Part shown: positions 37,938 to 45,796 of the stretch, piece by piece
Numbering within the stretch: position 1 is the stretch's first letter
Layout: each line of letters begins with the position of its first letter
Assembly (NCBI GenBank): GCA_035253585.1
Contig: DATFBY010000110.1
Span: 62,001 to 126,000, forward strand
Origin: DATFBY01 sp035253585
GTDB lineage: Bacteria > Gemmatimonadota > Gemmatimonadetes > Gemmatimonadales > Gemmatimonadaceae
DNA length: 64,000 nucleotides
Reading direction: 5' to 3'
The notes under the pieces: generated by a model
Database searches by the model: none
Told to the model about the DNA's origin: nothing
The model's input: the letters and a program-made list of their open reading frames with translations, nothing else
Translations under genes and position numbers: made by a program

Positions 37938-39661
37938 TGGGGGAGCCGCCGCTCCGGACGATACGGAAAAACGTCCATGATCTCACCGGCGCGCTGCCGC
38001 TCCTGCATGTCTCGCCAGAAGCGGATCGTGAGGAGATCGGCGTGCTCGTCCAGAAACTCGTCGCGCAATCGCCCCGGCGGAATCAGAAAAGCCGCGAACT
38101 CCTCCGGGAATACGTCGTGCTCGCCGACGTAATACCACGGCTCGGCCGACATCTCTTCGTCCGGATGGACGGCCTGAGGCAGCTCTCGGAAGACGCAGTC
38201 GGTGAGCAGCGTCAGCTCGTCGTAATCGTAGAAGATCACACGCTCGTGACGCGAGACTCCGAAGTTCTTGAGGAGCATGTCGCCCGTGAAGATGTTCGAG
38301 CCGGCCAGCTCCTTGATCGCACGGCCATAGTCGCGGATCGCGTGACGCGCGGCATCGTCGTCGACATCGCGGAGATACAGATTGAGCGGCGTGACCCGGC
38401 GCTCCGTGTACAGGTGCGTGATCACCACGTGATCGCCGTCCACCTTGACGCTGCCGCCGGCATCGCGTTGCAGGTGCTCGAGCAACGGCCGGCTGAACGA
38501 ATCGCGGCGGAATTCGAGGTACTGAAATTCTTGCGCGTCGGCCAATCGCCCGACTCGGTCGCGAAGAAAGACGAAGTGATACTTCTCCATGACCGCGCGG
38601 CGTGTCGTCTTCTTCGGCTGGCCGAAGCTGTCCTTGATGATCTTGAACACGACGTTGAACGACGGGAAGGTGAAAACGCTCATCACCAAGCCCTGATCGC
38701 CTTCGGCGAAGTCGAATTGCGCGTCCGAGTCCGCGAGGTGCTGCACCAGCGCGCGGTACAGCTCGGCCTTTCCGTGTCGGTTGAAGCCGATGGCGGTGTA
38801 GAGTTCGTCCACCCGCTTGAGTGGCATGATCGACGCCAGGAAGTCCACCATCGCGCGCGGCTCTGAGACATCGACGCGGAAGTAACGCCAGCTGAAGCCG
38901 AACACCACGCTCGCTTCGTCGGACGTCATCAACACGGCGTCGACGAAGATTCCGCGCTCATCGTGCAGCACCGCGAGAATCAGGGGGATGATCTCGCCAT
39001 CGCGCACGATGCGTCCCACGAGGTATACGCCTTTGTTGCGGTAGAACGGTGCATCGATGATCTCGAGGCAAAATCGGCCGCTTCCGCTAGGGTCCAGTCG
39101 CTTCTGTACGATCCGTGCGACCGACGCGGCGTCGCCGTCCAGATCGAGAAATGGCGCGTTCCATCCTGGATGCGTGACGATTTCGCGTACCAGCTGAGGC
39201 TCGAATGCATCACGCTCGTAGACGCGGTAGACTCGCGCGCCAGGCGCCGCCTGCGCCATCAGCTCCTTCGCCGTGAACTCGATCTCCGGCTCGACGCCGA
39301 CCACGGTGAAGAACCGCCGCGTGACTGAATTGAAGAAGGTGCGCGCCAGCTCACCGTCCGGTCTGTCGGCCACGAGCGCCGCATAGCGCGCCTTCACGTC
39401 GCGCCAGAGTGCGGGCGATGGCGTGGCGCCGAAGGCATCGGCAAGCCGCAGTCGAATGTCGGTGAGATATTCCTTGTACAGAGCGAGTCGATCGGTGGCG
39501 TCCTGCTGCGCACCGTGCCAGTCGCGCGTCTCGAAGCGATGCTTCGCCAGGCAGGTGAGCTCGCGAAACCGTCGCTGATACGCCATGTACGTCTCGTAAA
39601 TCAGCGAAACGGCGTCCTCGGCGGTCGTGCTCGACGTCGCGCGCGCTCGGTTGCCCTTCAT
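37934..39661 (-). CDS. aceK: Isocitrate dehydrogenase kinase/phosphatase
   Basis: The 575-residue bifunctional enzyme phosphorylates isocitrate dehydrogenase to divert isocitrate to the glyoxylate shunt, and reverses this. FFTVVGVEPEIEFTAKELM, SNIFTGDMLLKNFGVSRH and VIFYDYDELTLLTDC match the family; the last covers its kinase active-site region. It is divergent from icd, its substrate gene, with 43 bases between starts. Its stop overlaps the ABC ATPase start, an unusual operon partner. Confidence 0.95.
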   Translation of the reverse strand: MKGNRARATSSTTAEDAVSLIYETYMAYQRRFRELTCLAKHRFETRDWHGAQQDATDRLALYKEYLTDIRLRLADAFGATPSPALWRDVKARYAALVADRPDGELARTFFNSVTRRFFTVVGVEPEIEFTAKELMAQAAPGARVYRVYERDAFEPQLVREIVTHPGWNAPFLDLDGDAASVARIVQKRLDPSGSGRFCLEIIDAPFYRNKGVYLVGRIVRDGEIIPLILAVLHDERGIFVDAVLMTSDEASVVFGFSWRYFRVDVSEPRAMVDFLASIMPLKRVDELYTAIGFNRHGKAELYRALVQHLADSDAQFDFAEGDQGLVMSVFTFPSFNVVFKIIKDSFGQPKKTTRRAVMEKYHFVFLRDRVGRLADAQEFQYLEFRRDSFSRPLLEHLQRDAGGSVKVDGDHVVITHLYTERRVTPLNLYLRDVDDDAARHAIRDYGRAIKELAGSNIFTGDMLLKNFGVSRHERVIFYDYDELTLLTDCVFRELPQAVHPDEEMSAEPWYYVGEHDVFPEEFAAFLIPPGRLRDEFLDEHADLLTIRFWRDMQERQRAGEIMDVFPYRPERRLPH

Positions 39662-39704
39662 AGCCCTCGGGCTAATTTTGTACGCCTCATCTTCAGCTCA
39701 TCCA

Positions 39705-40961
39705 ATGACGACTTCCACGATGCCCGAATACAAGGCGCTCACCCCGCCGGCCGAGGGCGAGCGCATCGAGATGCGCGACGGGCGGCTCATGGTGCCCGAT
39801 CGTCCGATCGTTCCGTTCATCGAGGGCGACGGCACCGGTCCCGACATTTGGCGCGCCTCACAAGTGGTGTTCGACGGCGCGGTGAAGAAGGCGTACGGCG
39901 CCAAGCGGCGCATCGTGTGGTTCGAGGTATTGGCCGGCGAGAAGGCGAAGAACCGCCTCGACAGCTGGCTCCCTGAGGACACGCTCCTCGCCATTGCGCA
40001 CCACCTCGTGGCGATCAAGGGTCCGCTCACGACGCCGGTGGGCGGCGGCTTCCGATCCCTCAACGTAGCGCTTCGGCAGCAGCTCGACCTTTACGCTTGC
40101 GTACGCCCCGTGCGCTGGTTCGAGGGCGTACCCTCTCCCGTGAAGGCGCCGCAGGACGTCGACATGGTGATCTTCCGGGAAAACACCGAAGACATCTACG
40201 CCGGCATCGAGTATCGCGCCAGAAGCGAAGAGGCGGATCGGCTCATTCGGTTCCTGCAGACGGAGCTCGGGGCCAAGAGCATTCGTTTCCCCGCGACCAG
40301 CGGCGTCGGCATCAAGCCGATCTCAGAAGAGGGGACCAAGCGGCTCGTCCGCGCGGCACTCGAATACGCCGTGAGAAACAAGCGCTCGAACGTGACCTTG
40401 GTGCACAAGGGCAACATCATGAAGTTCACCGAAGGTGCGTTCCGCGATTGGGGCTACCAGCTGGCGCGCGACGAGTACGGCGCGACGGAGCTGGACGGCG
40501 GCCCGTGGCTCAAGCTTCCCAGCGGTGTCGTCATCAAGGACGTGATCGCCGACGCATTCCTTCAGCAGATTCTCCTTCGGCCGAAAGAGTACGACGTCAT
40601 CGCCACTCCCAACCTCAACGGCGACTACATCTCCGATGCCCTGGCGGCGCAGGTGGGCGGGATCGGCATCGCGCCCGGAGCAAACATCAATTACGTGACC
40701 GGTCATGCCGTCTTCGAGGCGACACACGGCACCGCGCCGAAGTACGCCGGACAAGACAAGGTGAACCCGGGCTCGGTGATTCTCTCGGGCGAGATGATGC
40801 TTCGTTACATGGGATGGGACGATGCCGCCGATCTCATCATCCGATCGCTCGAGCGCACGATCGAGCAAAAGCGCGTGACGTACGACTTCGAGCGACTCAT
40901 GCCGGGGTCGACGCTGCTCAAGACCAGCGAGTTCGCCGCGGCGATGGTCGAGAACATGTAG
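39705..40961 (+). CDS. icd: Isocitrate dehydrogenase, NADP-type
   Basis: This TCA-cycle enzyme converts isocitrate to 2-oxoglutarate. With the ATG at 39705 it is 418 residues, close to the E. coli enzyme. FIEGDGTGPDIW, NVTLVHKGNIMKFTEG, and GTAPKYAGQDKVNPGS are diagnostic. The AceK target serine is conserved as S118 in GGGFRSLNVALRQ. Another ATG at 39720 is possible. The upstream open frame overlaps aceK and is not needed. Confidence 0.96.
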   Translation: MTTSTMPEYKALTPPAEGERIEMRDGRLMVPDRPIVPFIEGDGTGPDIWRASQVVFDGAVKKAYGAKRRIVWFEVLAGEKAKNRLDSWLPEDTLLAIAHHLVAIKGPLTTPVGGGFRSLNVALRQQLDLYACVRPVRWFEGVPSPVKAPQDVDMVIFRENTEDIYAGIEYRARSEEADRLIRFLQTELGAKSIRFPATSGVGIKPISEEGTKRLVRAALEYAVRNKRSNVTLVHKGNIMKFTEGAFRDWGYQLARDEYGATELDGGPWLKLPSGVVIKDVIADAFLQQILLRPKEYDVIATPNLNGDYISDALAAQVGGIGIAPGANINYVTGHAVFEATHGTAPKYAGQDKVNPGSVILSGEMMLRYMGWDDAADLIIRSLERTIEQKRVTYDFERLMPGSTLLKTSEFAAAMVENM

Positions 40962-40986
40962 ACTCGTTAGGCACCGGGCAAACGAA

Positions 40987-41014
40987 AAGGGCGCGCCCCC
41001 TCCGGCGCGCCCTT
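40987..41014. terminator. Bidirectional terminator between icd and the plug-protein gene
   Basis: AAGGGCGCGCC (40987-40997) and GGCGCGCCCTT (41004-41014) form an 11-bp stem with a 6-base loop. T-rich sequence follows on the minus strand. It lies between convergent stops. Confidence 0.75.
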
Positions 41015-41030
41015 GGCGTTCAGACGGTAT

Positions 41031-41879
41031 TCAGCCCGTCGCGTCTTTCGGCTTCTTGTCCTGCGGCTTCTGAGTCTCCTTCTCCGCCTCGAGTCGATCC
41101 GCCGCCGTGCTCCGTGTCCAGATCGCAATCACGCCGCACCCCGCGTTCATTCGATTCAGCTCCGGCGGAGTCTCCGCCGGTCCGCGGTAGACCTCGATCG
41201 CCTGGATCTCGCTGACCGCCAGGTGATCGAGCTCGAACATCGGAACCACACGACCGTCGAGCCAGTAAAGCGGACGGCAACGGCTTCGGCCCATGACGAC
41301 GATGTTGCTCCCGAAATTCGTGCTCATGATTCGAACGCCGGGCGCGGTGCGGAGCAGCTCGCTCGGACGCGATGGCGAGCGTCGCTCGATGTCCTTCCGC
41401 GTGTAGAACACACCGTAGTACCTGGCGCGCCTGGCTTCGAACTCGGCCATCGGCTCCACGGGTGGGACGCCGGTCTCGGTCGTCGTCACAGTGTCGAGCA
41501 CGGCAGGAATCAGAAGCAGCTCGACGTTGATCTCGCGATGCTCCCCTGCGCGCACGACCATCTCCAGCTCGATCGGCTGGAAGCCGAAGCGGCGCACTTC
41601 CATCACGATCTCGCCGATCGGGACCGCCGACAGCCGATATTCCCCCCGCTCGTTCGACTGCGCACGGGAAGCCGATCCTCGGATGCGGATCTCCGCGGAC
41701 TGAAGTCCGAATCCACTCGAGTCGTGCACCACGCCAGAGATCGACGATGGCGTTGCCTGCGCGGTGAGGGCGCTGCCCGCCACCGCGTCCGAGAGCTGCG
41801 CCGCGAACAGCATGGCGCCGCCCACGAGCATCCGACTCGTTAGGCAGCCGGGTTGGCGACGGCGTGCACGCGTGGTCAT
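41031..41879 (-). CDS. Carboxypeptidase-regulatory-like / TonB plug protein without barrel
   Basis: The 282-residue protein has a signal peptide, an N-terminal carboxypeptidase-D regulatory-like beta domain (about 43-125; ISGVVHDSSGFGLQSAEIRI) and a C-terminal TonB plug-like domain. The plug part shows YYGVFYTRKDIERR, PLYWLDGRVVPMFELD, IEVYRGPAETPPELN and CGVIAIWT. A beta-barrel is absent, so it cannot be a complete receptor. The C-terminal Lys/Glu tail is odd. It lies 4 bases after a paralogue with the same architecture. Confidence 0.8.
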   Translation of the reverse strand: MTTRARRRQPGCLTSRMLVGGAMLFAAQLSDAVAGSALTAQATPSSISGVVHDSSGFGLQSAEIRIRGSASRAQSNERGEYRLSAVPIGEIVMEVRRFGFQPIELEMVVRAGEHREINVELLLIPAVLDTVTTTETGVPPVEPMAEFEARRARYYGVFYTRKDIERRSPSRPSELLRTAPGVRIMSTNFGSNIVVMGRSRCRPLYWLDGRVVPMFELDHLAVSEIQAIEVYRGPAETPPELNRMNAGCGVIAIWTRSTAADRLEAEKETQKPQDKKPKDATG

Positions 41880-41883
41880 TGTG

Positions 41884-42654
41884 TCACCCCGCTTCGGGAT
41901 CGCGTGTCCAAATGACGATCACCCCGCACACCGCGTTCATGTGATTGAACTGCGGTGGCGTTTCGGACGAGCCCTTGTACAGCTCGATCCCTTCAATGTC
42001 GTTCGGCGGTATCAAATCCAGCTCGAATCCCGGCTGATATTGACCGTCGACGATGTAATACGGCTGACACATGCCGCGCACGATCCGCAGCGAGTACCCG
42101 CCGAAGCCGCCGCCTTTCACGATCACGCCCGGCACGGTGCGGAACATGTCGCTCAAGTGCTGCGGCTGCTCCTCCTCGATCTGCTCGCGCGTGACGAAGA
42201 CGCCCATCCCCGCGCGCCGCCGCCGCTCGAAGTCGAGCATCGACCGCGTCACTTCCCGGTCGCGCTCGCTCACCGTCACTCCGGCCAACCGGCGTGGTAC
42301 CACGCGCAACGTCAGATCGACCTCGAGACGCTCCCCTTCGACGAGCGTGGTGTCGATCGCCATCGTGCGGTACCCGATGCGCCGAATCTCGACGTACACG
42401 TGCCCGGGCTGAAGATTGCGAAGCGTGTACGCGCCGGCGGTATCACTGCGCGTCCGTCGGCCACTCTCGCGCTCCCACAGCTCCACGGCCGCGACAGGCG
42501 CGCCCGTGCTGTCGCGAATGACGCCGTGAATGGTCGCTGGGAAGCTCTGCGCCGGTGCCGAGGACGGGTATGCGACGGCGCTCGCGACGATCGCGAGTAG
42601 GGCGATGGTGCACGCGAGTGGGAAGAGCCGCGTACGCAACACTTTCGCCTCCAC
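41884..42654 (-). CDS. Carboxypeptidase-regulatory-like / TonB plug protein without barrel (paralogue)
   Basis: The 256-residue paralogue of the next gene has a signal peptide, a regulatory-like domain (IHGVIRDSTGAPVAAVELWE) and a plug-like part (GMGVFVTREQIEEE, PYYIVDGQYQPGFELD, IELYKGSSETPPQFN, CGVIVIWTRD). The shared Cys (CQPYY and CGVIV) suggest a disulphide. The tandem arrangement indicates local duplication. The function is unknown. Surface binding or a TonB-linked accessory role is a guess. Confidence 0.8.
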   Translation of the reverse strand: MEAKVLRTRLFPLACTIALLAIVASAVAYPSSAPAQSFPATIHGVIRDSTGAPVAAVELWERESGRRTRSDTAGAYTLRNLQPGHVYVEIRRIGYRTMAIDTTLVEGERLEVDLTLRVVPRRLAGVTVSERDREVTRSMLDFERRRRAGMGVFVTREQIEEEQPQHLSDMFRTVPGVIVKGGGFGGYSLRIVRGMCQPYYIVDGQYQPGFELDLIPPNDIEGIELYKGSSETPPQFNHMNAVCGVIVIWTRDPEAG

Positions 42655-42800
42655 CGACTACTAGCAACACGGAGGGCAAATAGGCCAGTCGTCAGGCCCT
42701 TTACATATATGGCATCCGCATTTATCGGGCACAATGCGCCTGGGACCGGCGCCCGGTCGCGCGGGACATCCAGACCGTGTAACACCGTCAGCGCCCATCC

Positions 42801-42821
42801 GCTGGGACGTCTCGTCCCAGC
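42801..42821 (-). terminator. Terminator after the repetitive TolA/AgmX-like gene
   Basis: GCTGGGACG and CGTCCCAGC form a 9-bp stem with a 3-base loop, 11 bases past the stop at 42833. Confidence 0.6.
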
Positions 42822-42832
42822 GCACGCTATCC

Positions 42833-45316
42833 CTATTTGTCGAAGCCCTTTGGGGCGAATGTCAGCGTGAAGAGATAGCTCTCTTCGCCACGTTCCGACT
42901 TGGGGAAGATCCAATTTCGGACACGCTCGCGCACGCAGCTTTCGACCTTGGTTGCGGTCTTTCCAGCCATCTGGCGTTTGGTGATGGCAGCCGAGTGGAC
43001 GCGGCCGGTGATGCCGACCTTCGTAGAAACCGTGAGCGATCCGGCGAGCTTCGGCTCGATTGCCAGTCCGTCGAGATAACACAGCTCGAACTGGAGGCGC
43101 TGCCCCTTCAGGAATTCGCGCACCTGATCAGGGTCCTTCGTCGCCACTCGAACGCGCTCGGCTTCCTCGCTGAGTGGAGCCGGCCGGTTCTCGAACCGAA
43201 TCGAGTCGACCGGAATCGCGGAGCCCGGTGCCTCGCCGCGCTCTTTCCGTGATTTCTCGTAGGCGCGCATTGCGAGCGTGATGAAGTCTTCCGCTTCCCG
43301 AACCTTGTGCTCGTTGGCGCTGTCGCGCGCCGCTCGCTGCGCCGCCGCACGGTCGGCTGCCGCCTTCTCGGCCGCCGCTTTTTCCGCCGCTGCACGCTCC
43401 GCTGCGGCCTTCTCCGCCGCCGCCCTCTCTGCTGCCAATCTCTCGCGCTCGGCCTTCTCGGCCGCGGCCCTCTCTGCTGCCAATCTCTCGCGCTCCGCCT
43501 TCTCGGCCGCGGCGCGTTCCGCGGCAATTCGCTCCCGCTCGGCTCTCTCCGCAGCGGCTCGCTCGGCTGCCAGTCGCTCGCGCTCCGCTTTCTCGGCGGC
43601 GGCGCGTTCGGCCGCCAGCTTCTCCGCGGCTGCCTTCTCGGCTGCTAGACGTTCGCGCTCTGCCTTCTCGGCGGCTGCTCGCTCCGCGGCGAGGCGTTCT
43701 CGTTCGGCGCGCTCGGCGGCAGCCTTCTCCGCCGCGGCTTTCAATGCGGCAGCTCGCTCCGCGACACGTCGCTCGGCATCGGCCTTTTCCGCGGCGGCTT
43801 TCTCGGCCGCGGCACGTTCCGCTGCCGCTCTCTCTGCCGCGGCACGCTCGGCTCTTGCTTTCTCCGCGGCGGCTCGCTCCGCGGCGGCCTTTTCCGCGGC
43901 GGCCTTTTCCGCTGCCGCTCTCTCCGCCGCGGCTCTCTCCGCTGCGGCTTTTTCTGCGGCACGCTTCTCAGACGCAAGGCGCTCAGCTTCCGCTCTCTCG
44001 GCCGCGAGCCGCTCGCGTTCAGCCTTTTCAGTCGCGGCGCGCTCGGCGGCAGCTTTCTCGGCGGCCAACTTCTCGGCTGCTGCTCTCTCGGCGGCCGCTT
44101 TCACCGCCGCGGCCTTCTCCGCGGCGATCCGTTGCGATTCGGCTCTTTCCGCCGCAGCCCGTTCGGCGGCGGCTCGCTCCGATGCCGCTCTTTCGGACGC
44201 CGCGCGTTCAGCCGCCGCGCGTTCAGCCGCCGCGCGTTCAGCCGCCGCGCGTTCAGCCGCCGCGCGTTCAGTCGCCGCGCGTTCAGTCGCCGCGCGCTCC
44301 GATGCCGCCTTCTCCGCCAGAGCCTTCTCCGCCGCCGCTCTCTCCGCTGCGGCCCTCTCTGAGCGAGCGCGCTCTACCGCCGCACGCTCCGCCGCCGCGC
44401 GCTCCGCCGCGAGCTTCTGCCGCTCACGCTCGAGCGCCGCTCGTTCCGCTGCGATCTTTTCTTCGGCGGCCCTCGCCGCGGCCAGACGCTCTTCCGCCGC
44501 CCGCGCGGCAGCGGTCCGCTCCGCCGCCTCTTTTTCCCTCGCCGCGCGTTCCGTTGATTCGAGCGTCGTGCTCGCCGTCGAGCGCTCCCGCGGCGCCGCT
44601 TGCGCGGGCTGGGCCGCCTGACGAGCGCTCGGCCGCTCCGCGGTGCCAGTAGCAGCGGAAGGCGCCGGCGCGCGCTCTTCGGGCGTCAGCATCGCCACGC
44701 GTTGCTCGGCGGGACCATTAGCGCTCGGCGCGGTGCGCGCCGACGCCACTGTCCGCGAAGGCGACGTCATCTCCCGAGTTCGGTTCGCCGCCTGCGCCAG
44801 GGCCGGGAGCAGCTCGCCGATGGACATCTCCGGCACTCGAACGACGAGCCCCTCGTTTCCCGCACCGATCCTGATGATCAATCCAGGATAGTCACCCTCC
44901 GTGTACAGCTCGAAGATCACGGCATCGCTCGAGAGCCCCGCGGTACGCAGCGTCGGCTCGGCGCGCCCCATGACCCGACGCCGTGGCCGACCGAGGATCG
45001 TGTTGGCGGAGTCGATCCACGCCAGCAGCGAGAACGCGTCGAGAGTTTTCGGTTTGGTGAAGGCGTCACGGTAGCCGGGCGACGCGAACAACTGTACCAT
45101 CCCGTTGTTGGTCGCTCGCACCCAAACCGTCGCCGCTCCAAACTGAAAGGAGCCGGTCTCCTCGAACCGCGTCTGCGCCGTCAGGGGCGCCGCGTGAACG
45201 GCCAGAGCACCGATCGCGGCGAGTAGGGGTAGTGAGAGTACCGGCGTAAATGCCGTTCTGACCTGGGCGAGACGCACGACGACAAGACTCCAAAAGTGGG
45301 GGTCTCTCTCCTCCAT
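42833..45316 (-). CDS. Repetitive TolA/AgmX-like periplasm-spanning protein
   Basis: The 827-residue protein has an N-terminal membrane or signal segment (about 22-45) and a globular domain (about 48-170). A huge Ala/Glu/Lys/Arg repeat region follows (about 255-663; AAAERAAAEK and similar pentads), predicted as one long helix or coiled coil. The C-terminal domain (about 735-827) resembles the AgmX/PglI type, with conserved cysteines in FELCYLDG and VESCVRERV. The layout resembles TolA, which spans the periplasm. Internal GTG codons near residues 12-14 are alternative starts. The function is inferred from architecture only. Confidence 0.78.
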   Translation of the reverse strand: MEERDPHFWSLVVVRLAQVRTAFTPVLSLPLLAAIGALAVHAAPLTAQTRFEETGSFQFGAATVWVRATNNGMVQLFASPGYRDAFTKPKTLDAFSLLAWIDSANTILGRPRRRVMGRAEPTLRTAGLSSDAVIFELYTEGDYPGLIIRIGAGNEGLVVRVPEMSIGELLPALAQAANRTREMTSPSRTVASARTAPSANGPAEQRVAMLTPEERAPAPSAATGTAERPSARQAAQPAQAAPRERSTASTTLESTERAAREKEAAERTAAARAAEERLAAARAAEEKIAAERAALERERQKLAAERAAAERAAVERARSERAAAERAAAEKALAEKAASERAATERAATERAAAERAAAERAAAERAAAERAASERAASERAAAERAAAERAESQRIAAEKAAAVKAAAERAAAEKLAAEKAAAERAATEKAERERLAAERAEAERLASEKRAAEKAAAERAAAERAAAEKAAAEKAAAERAAAEKARAERAAAERAAAERAAAEKAAAEKADAERRVAERAAALKAAAEKAAAERAERERLAAERAAAEKAERERLAAEKAAAEKLAAERAAAEKAERERLAAERAAAERAERERIAAERAAAEKAERERLAAERAAAEKAERERLAAERAAAEKAAAERAAAEKAAAEKAAADRAAAQRAARDSANEHKVREAEDFITLAMRAYEKSRKERGEAPGSAIPVDSIRFENRPAPLSEEAERVRVATKDPDQVREFLKGQRLQFELCYLDGLAIEPKLAGSLTVSTKVGITGRVHSAAITKRQMAGKTATKVESCVRERVRNWIFPKSERGEESYLFTLTFAPKGFDK
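44206..44295. repeat. 15-bp tandem minisatellite inside the TolA/AgmX-like gene
   Basis: Six consecutive 15-base units begin GTTCAGCCGCCGCGC (44206, 44221, 44236, 44251, 44266, 44281), nearly identical apart from a C-to-T in the last units. Each adds five residues (AAERA) to the helix. The near-identity suggests recent expansion. Confidence 0.85.
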
Positions 45317-45421
45317 TCGACGAGGCCACGCGATACTGGCAACAGATCGGAATCGCGTGCCCGGCCGGGGTCGAACCGGGACCGCAACGCACCTTGAAGT
45401 GTCACCTGACGTGGAGTGTGT

Positions 45422-45784
45422 ATGAGATTGTATGTAAACGTATTATGCGTCGCGATCTCAATGAGTTTCTTAAGTGCGTGCGGTGGGTCCCGTGCTGGGA
45501 CCGGCACCAATCGCCCGGAAGAGCCGAAGACGTATCTCGTCGTGGAGAATCGCGGGCCCGTCGACATGACCGTCTACGTGCTTCGCGGGGCGCAGCGTTA
45601 CCGGCTGGGAATCTGCCCCGGCACGTCCACGCGGCGCTTCGTAATCCCCGGGTCGTTGGTCTTCGGCGCCACGCCGCTCCGCTTCCTCGCCGATCCGATC
45701 GGCAGCAATCGCACGCCGGTCAGCAACGAGATTCCGGTGAGACCGGGAGATGAGGTGCAGTTGCTGATCCCTTGGTCGAGCTGA
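45422..45784 (+). CDS. Small lipoprotein (hypothetical)
   Basis: The ATG at 45422 has GGAG six bases upstream. The 120-residue product has a signal peptide with lipobox FLSAC (C20) and a beta-rich mature part (YLVVENRGPVDMTVYVL, EIPVRPGDEVQLLIPW). The function is unknown. It is convergent with the flavin monooxygenase gene. Confidence 0.7.
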   Translation: MRLYVNVLCVAISMSFLSACGGSRAGTGTNRPEEPKTYLVVENRGPVDMTVYVLRGAQRYRLGICPGTSTRRFVIPGSLVFGATPLRFLADPIGSNRTPVSNEIPVRPGDEVQLLIPWSS

Positions 45785-45796
45785 GCGGCGGGCGTC

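Noticed and set aside
43300..44600. CRISPR-like periodic repeats
   Set aside because: The periodicity is codon-level Ala/Glu repeats of 15-18 bases in an open frame, without spacers of constant length.
42833..45316. Long open frames on the opposite strand (for example 43278-44621 plus)
   Set aside because: They mirror the repetitive Ala/Glu gene. The plus-strand product is Ala/Ser/Arg low complexity with no start signal or domain, while the minus frame has signal and C-terminal domains.
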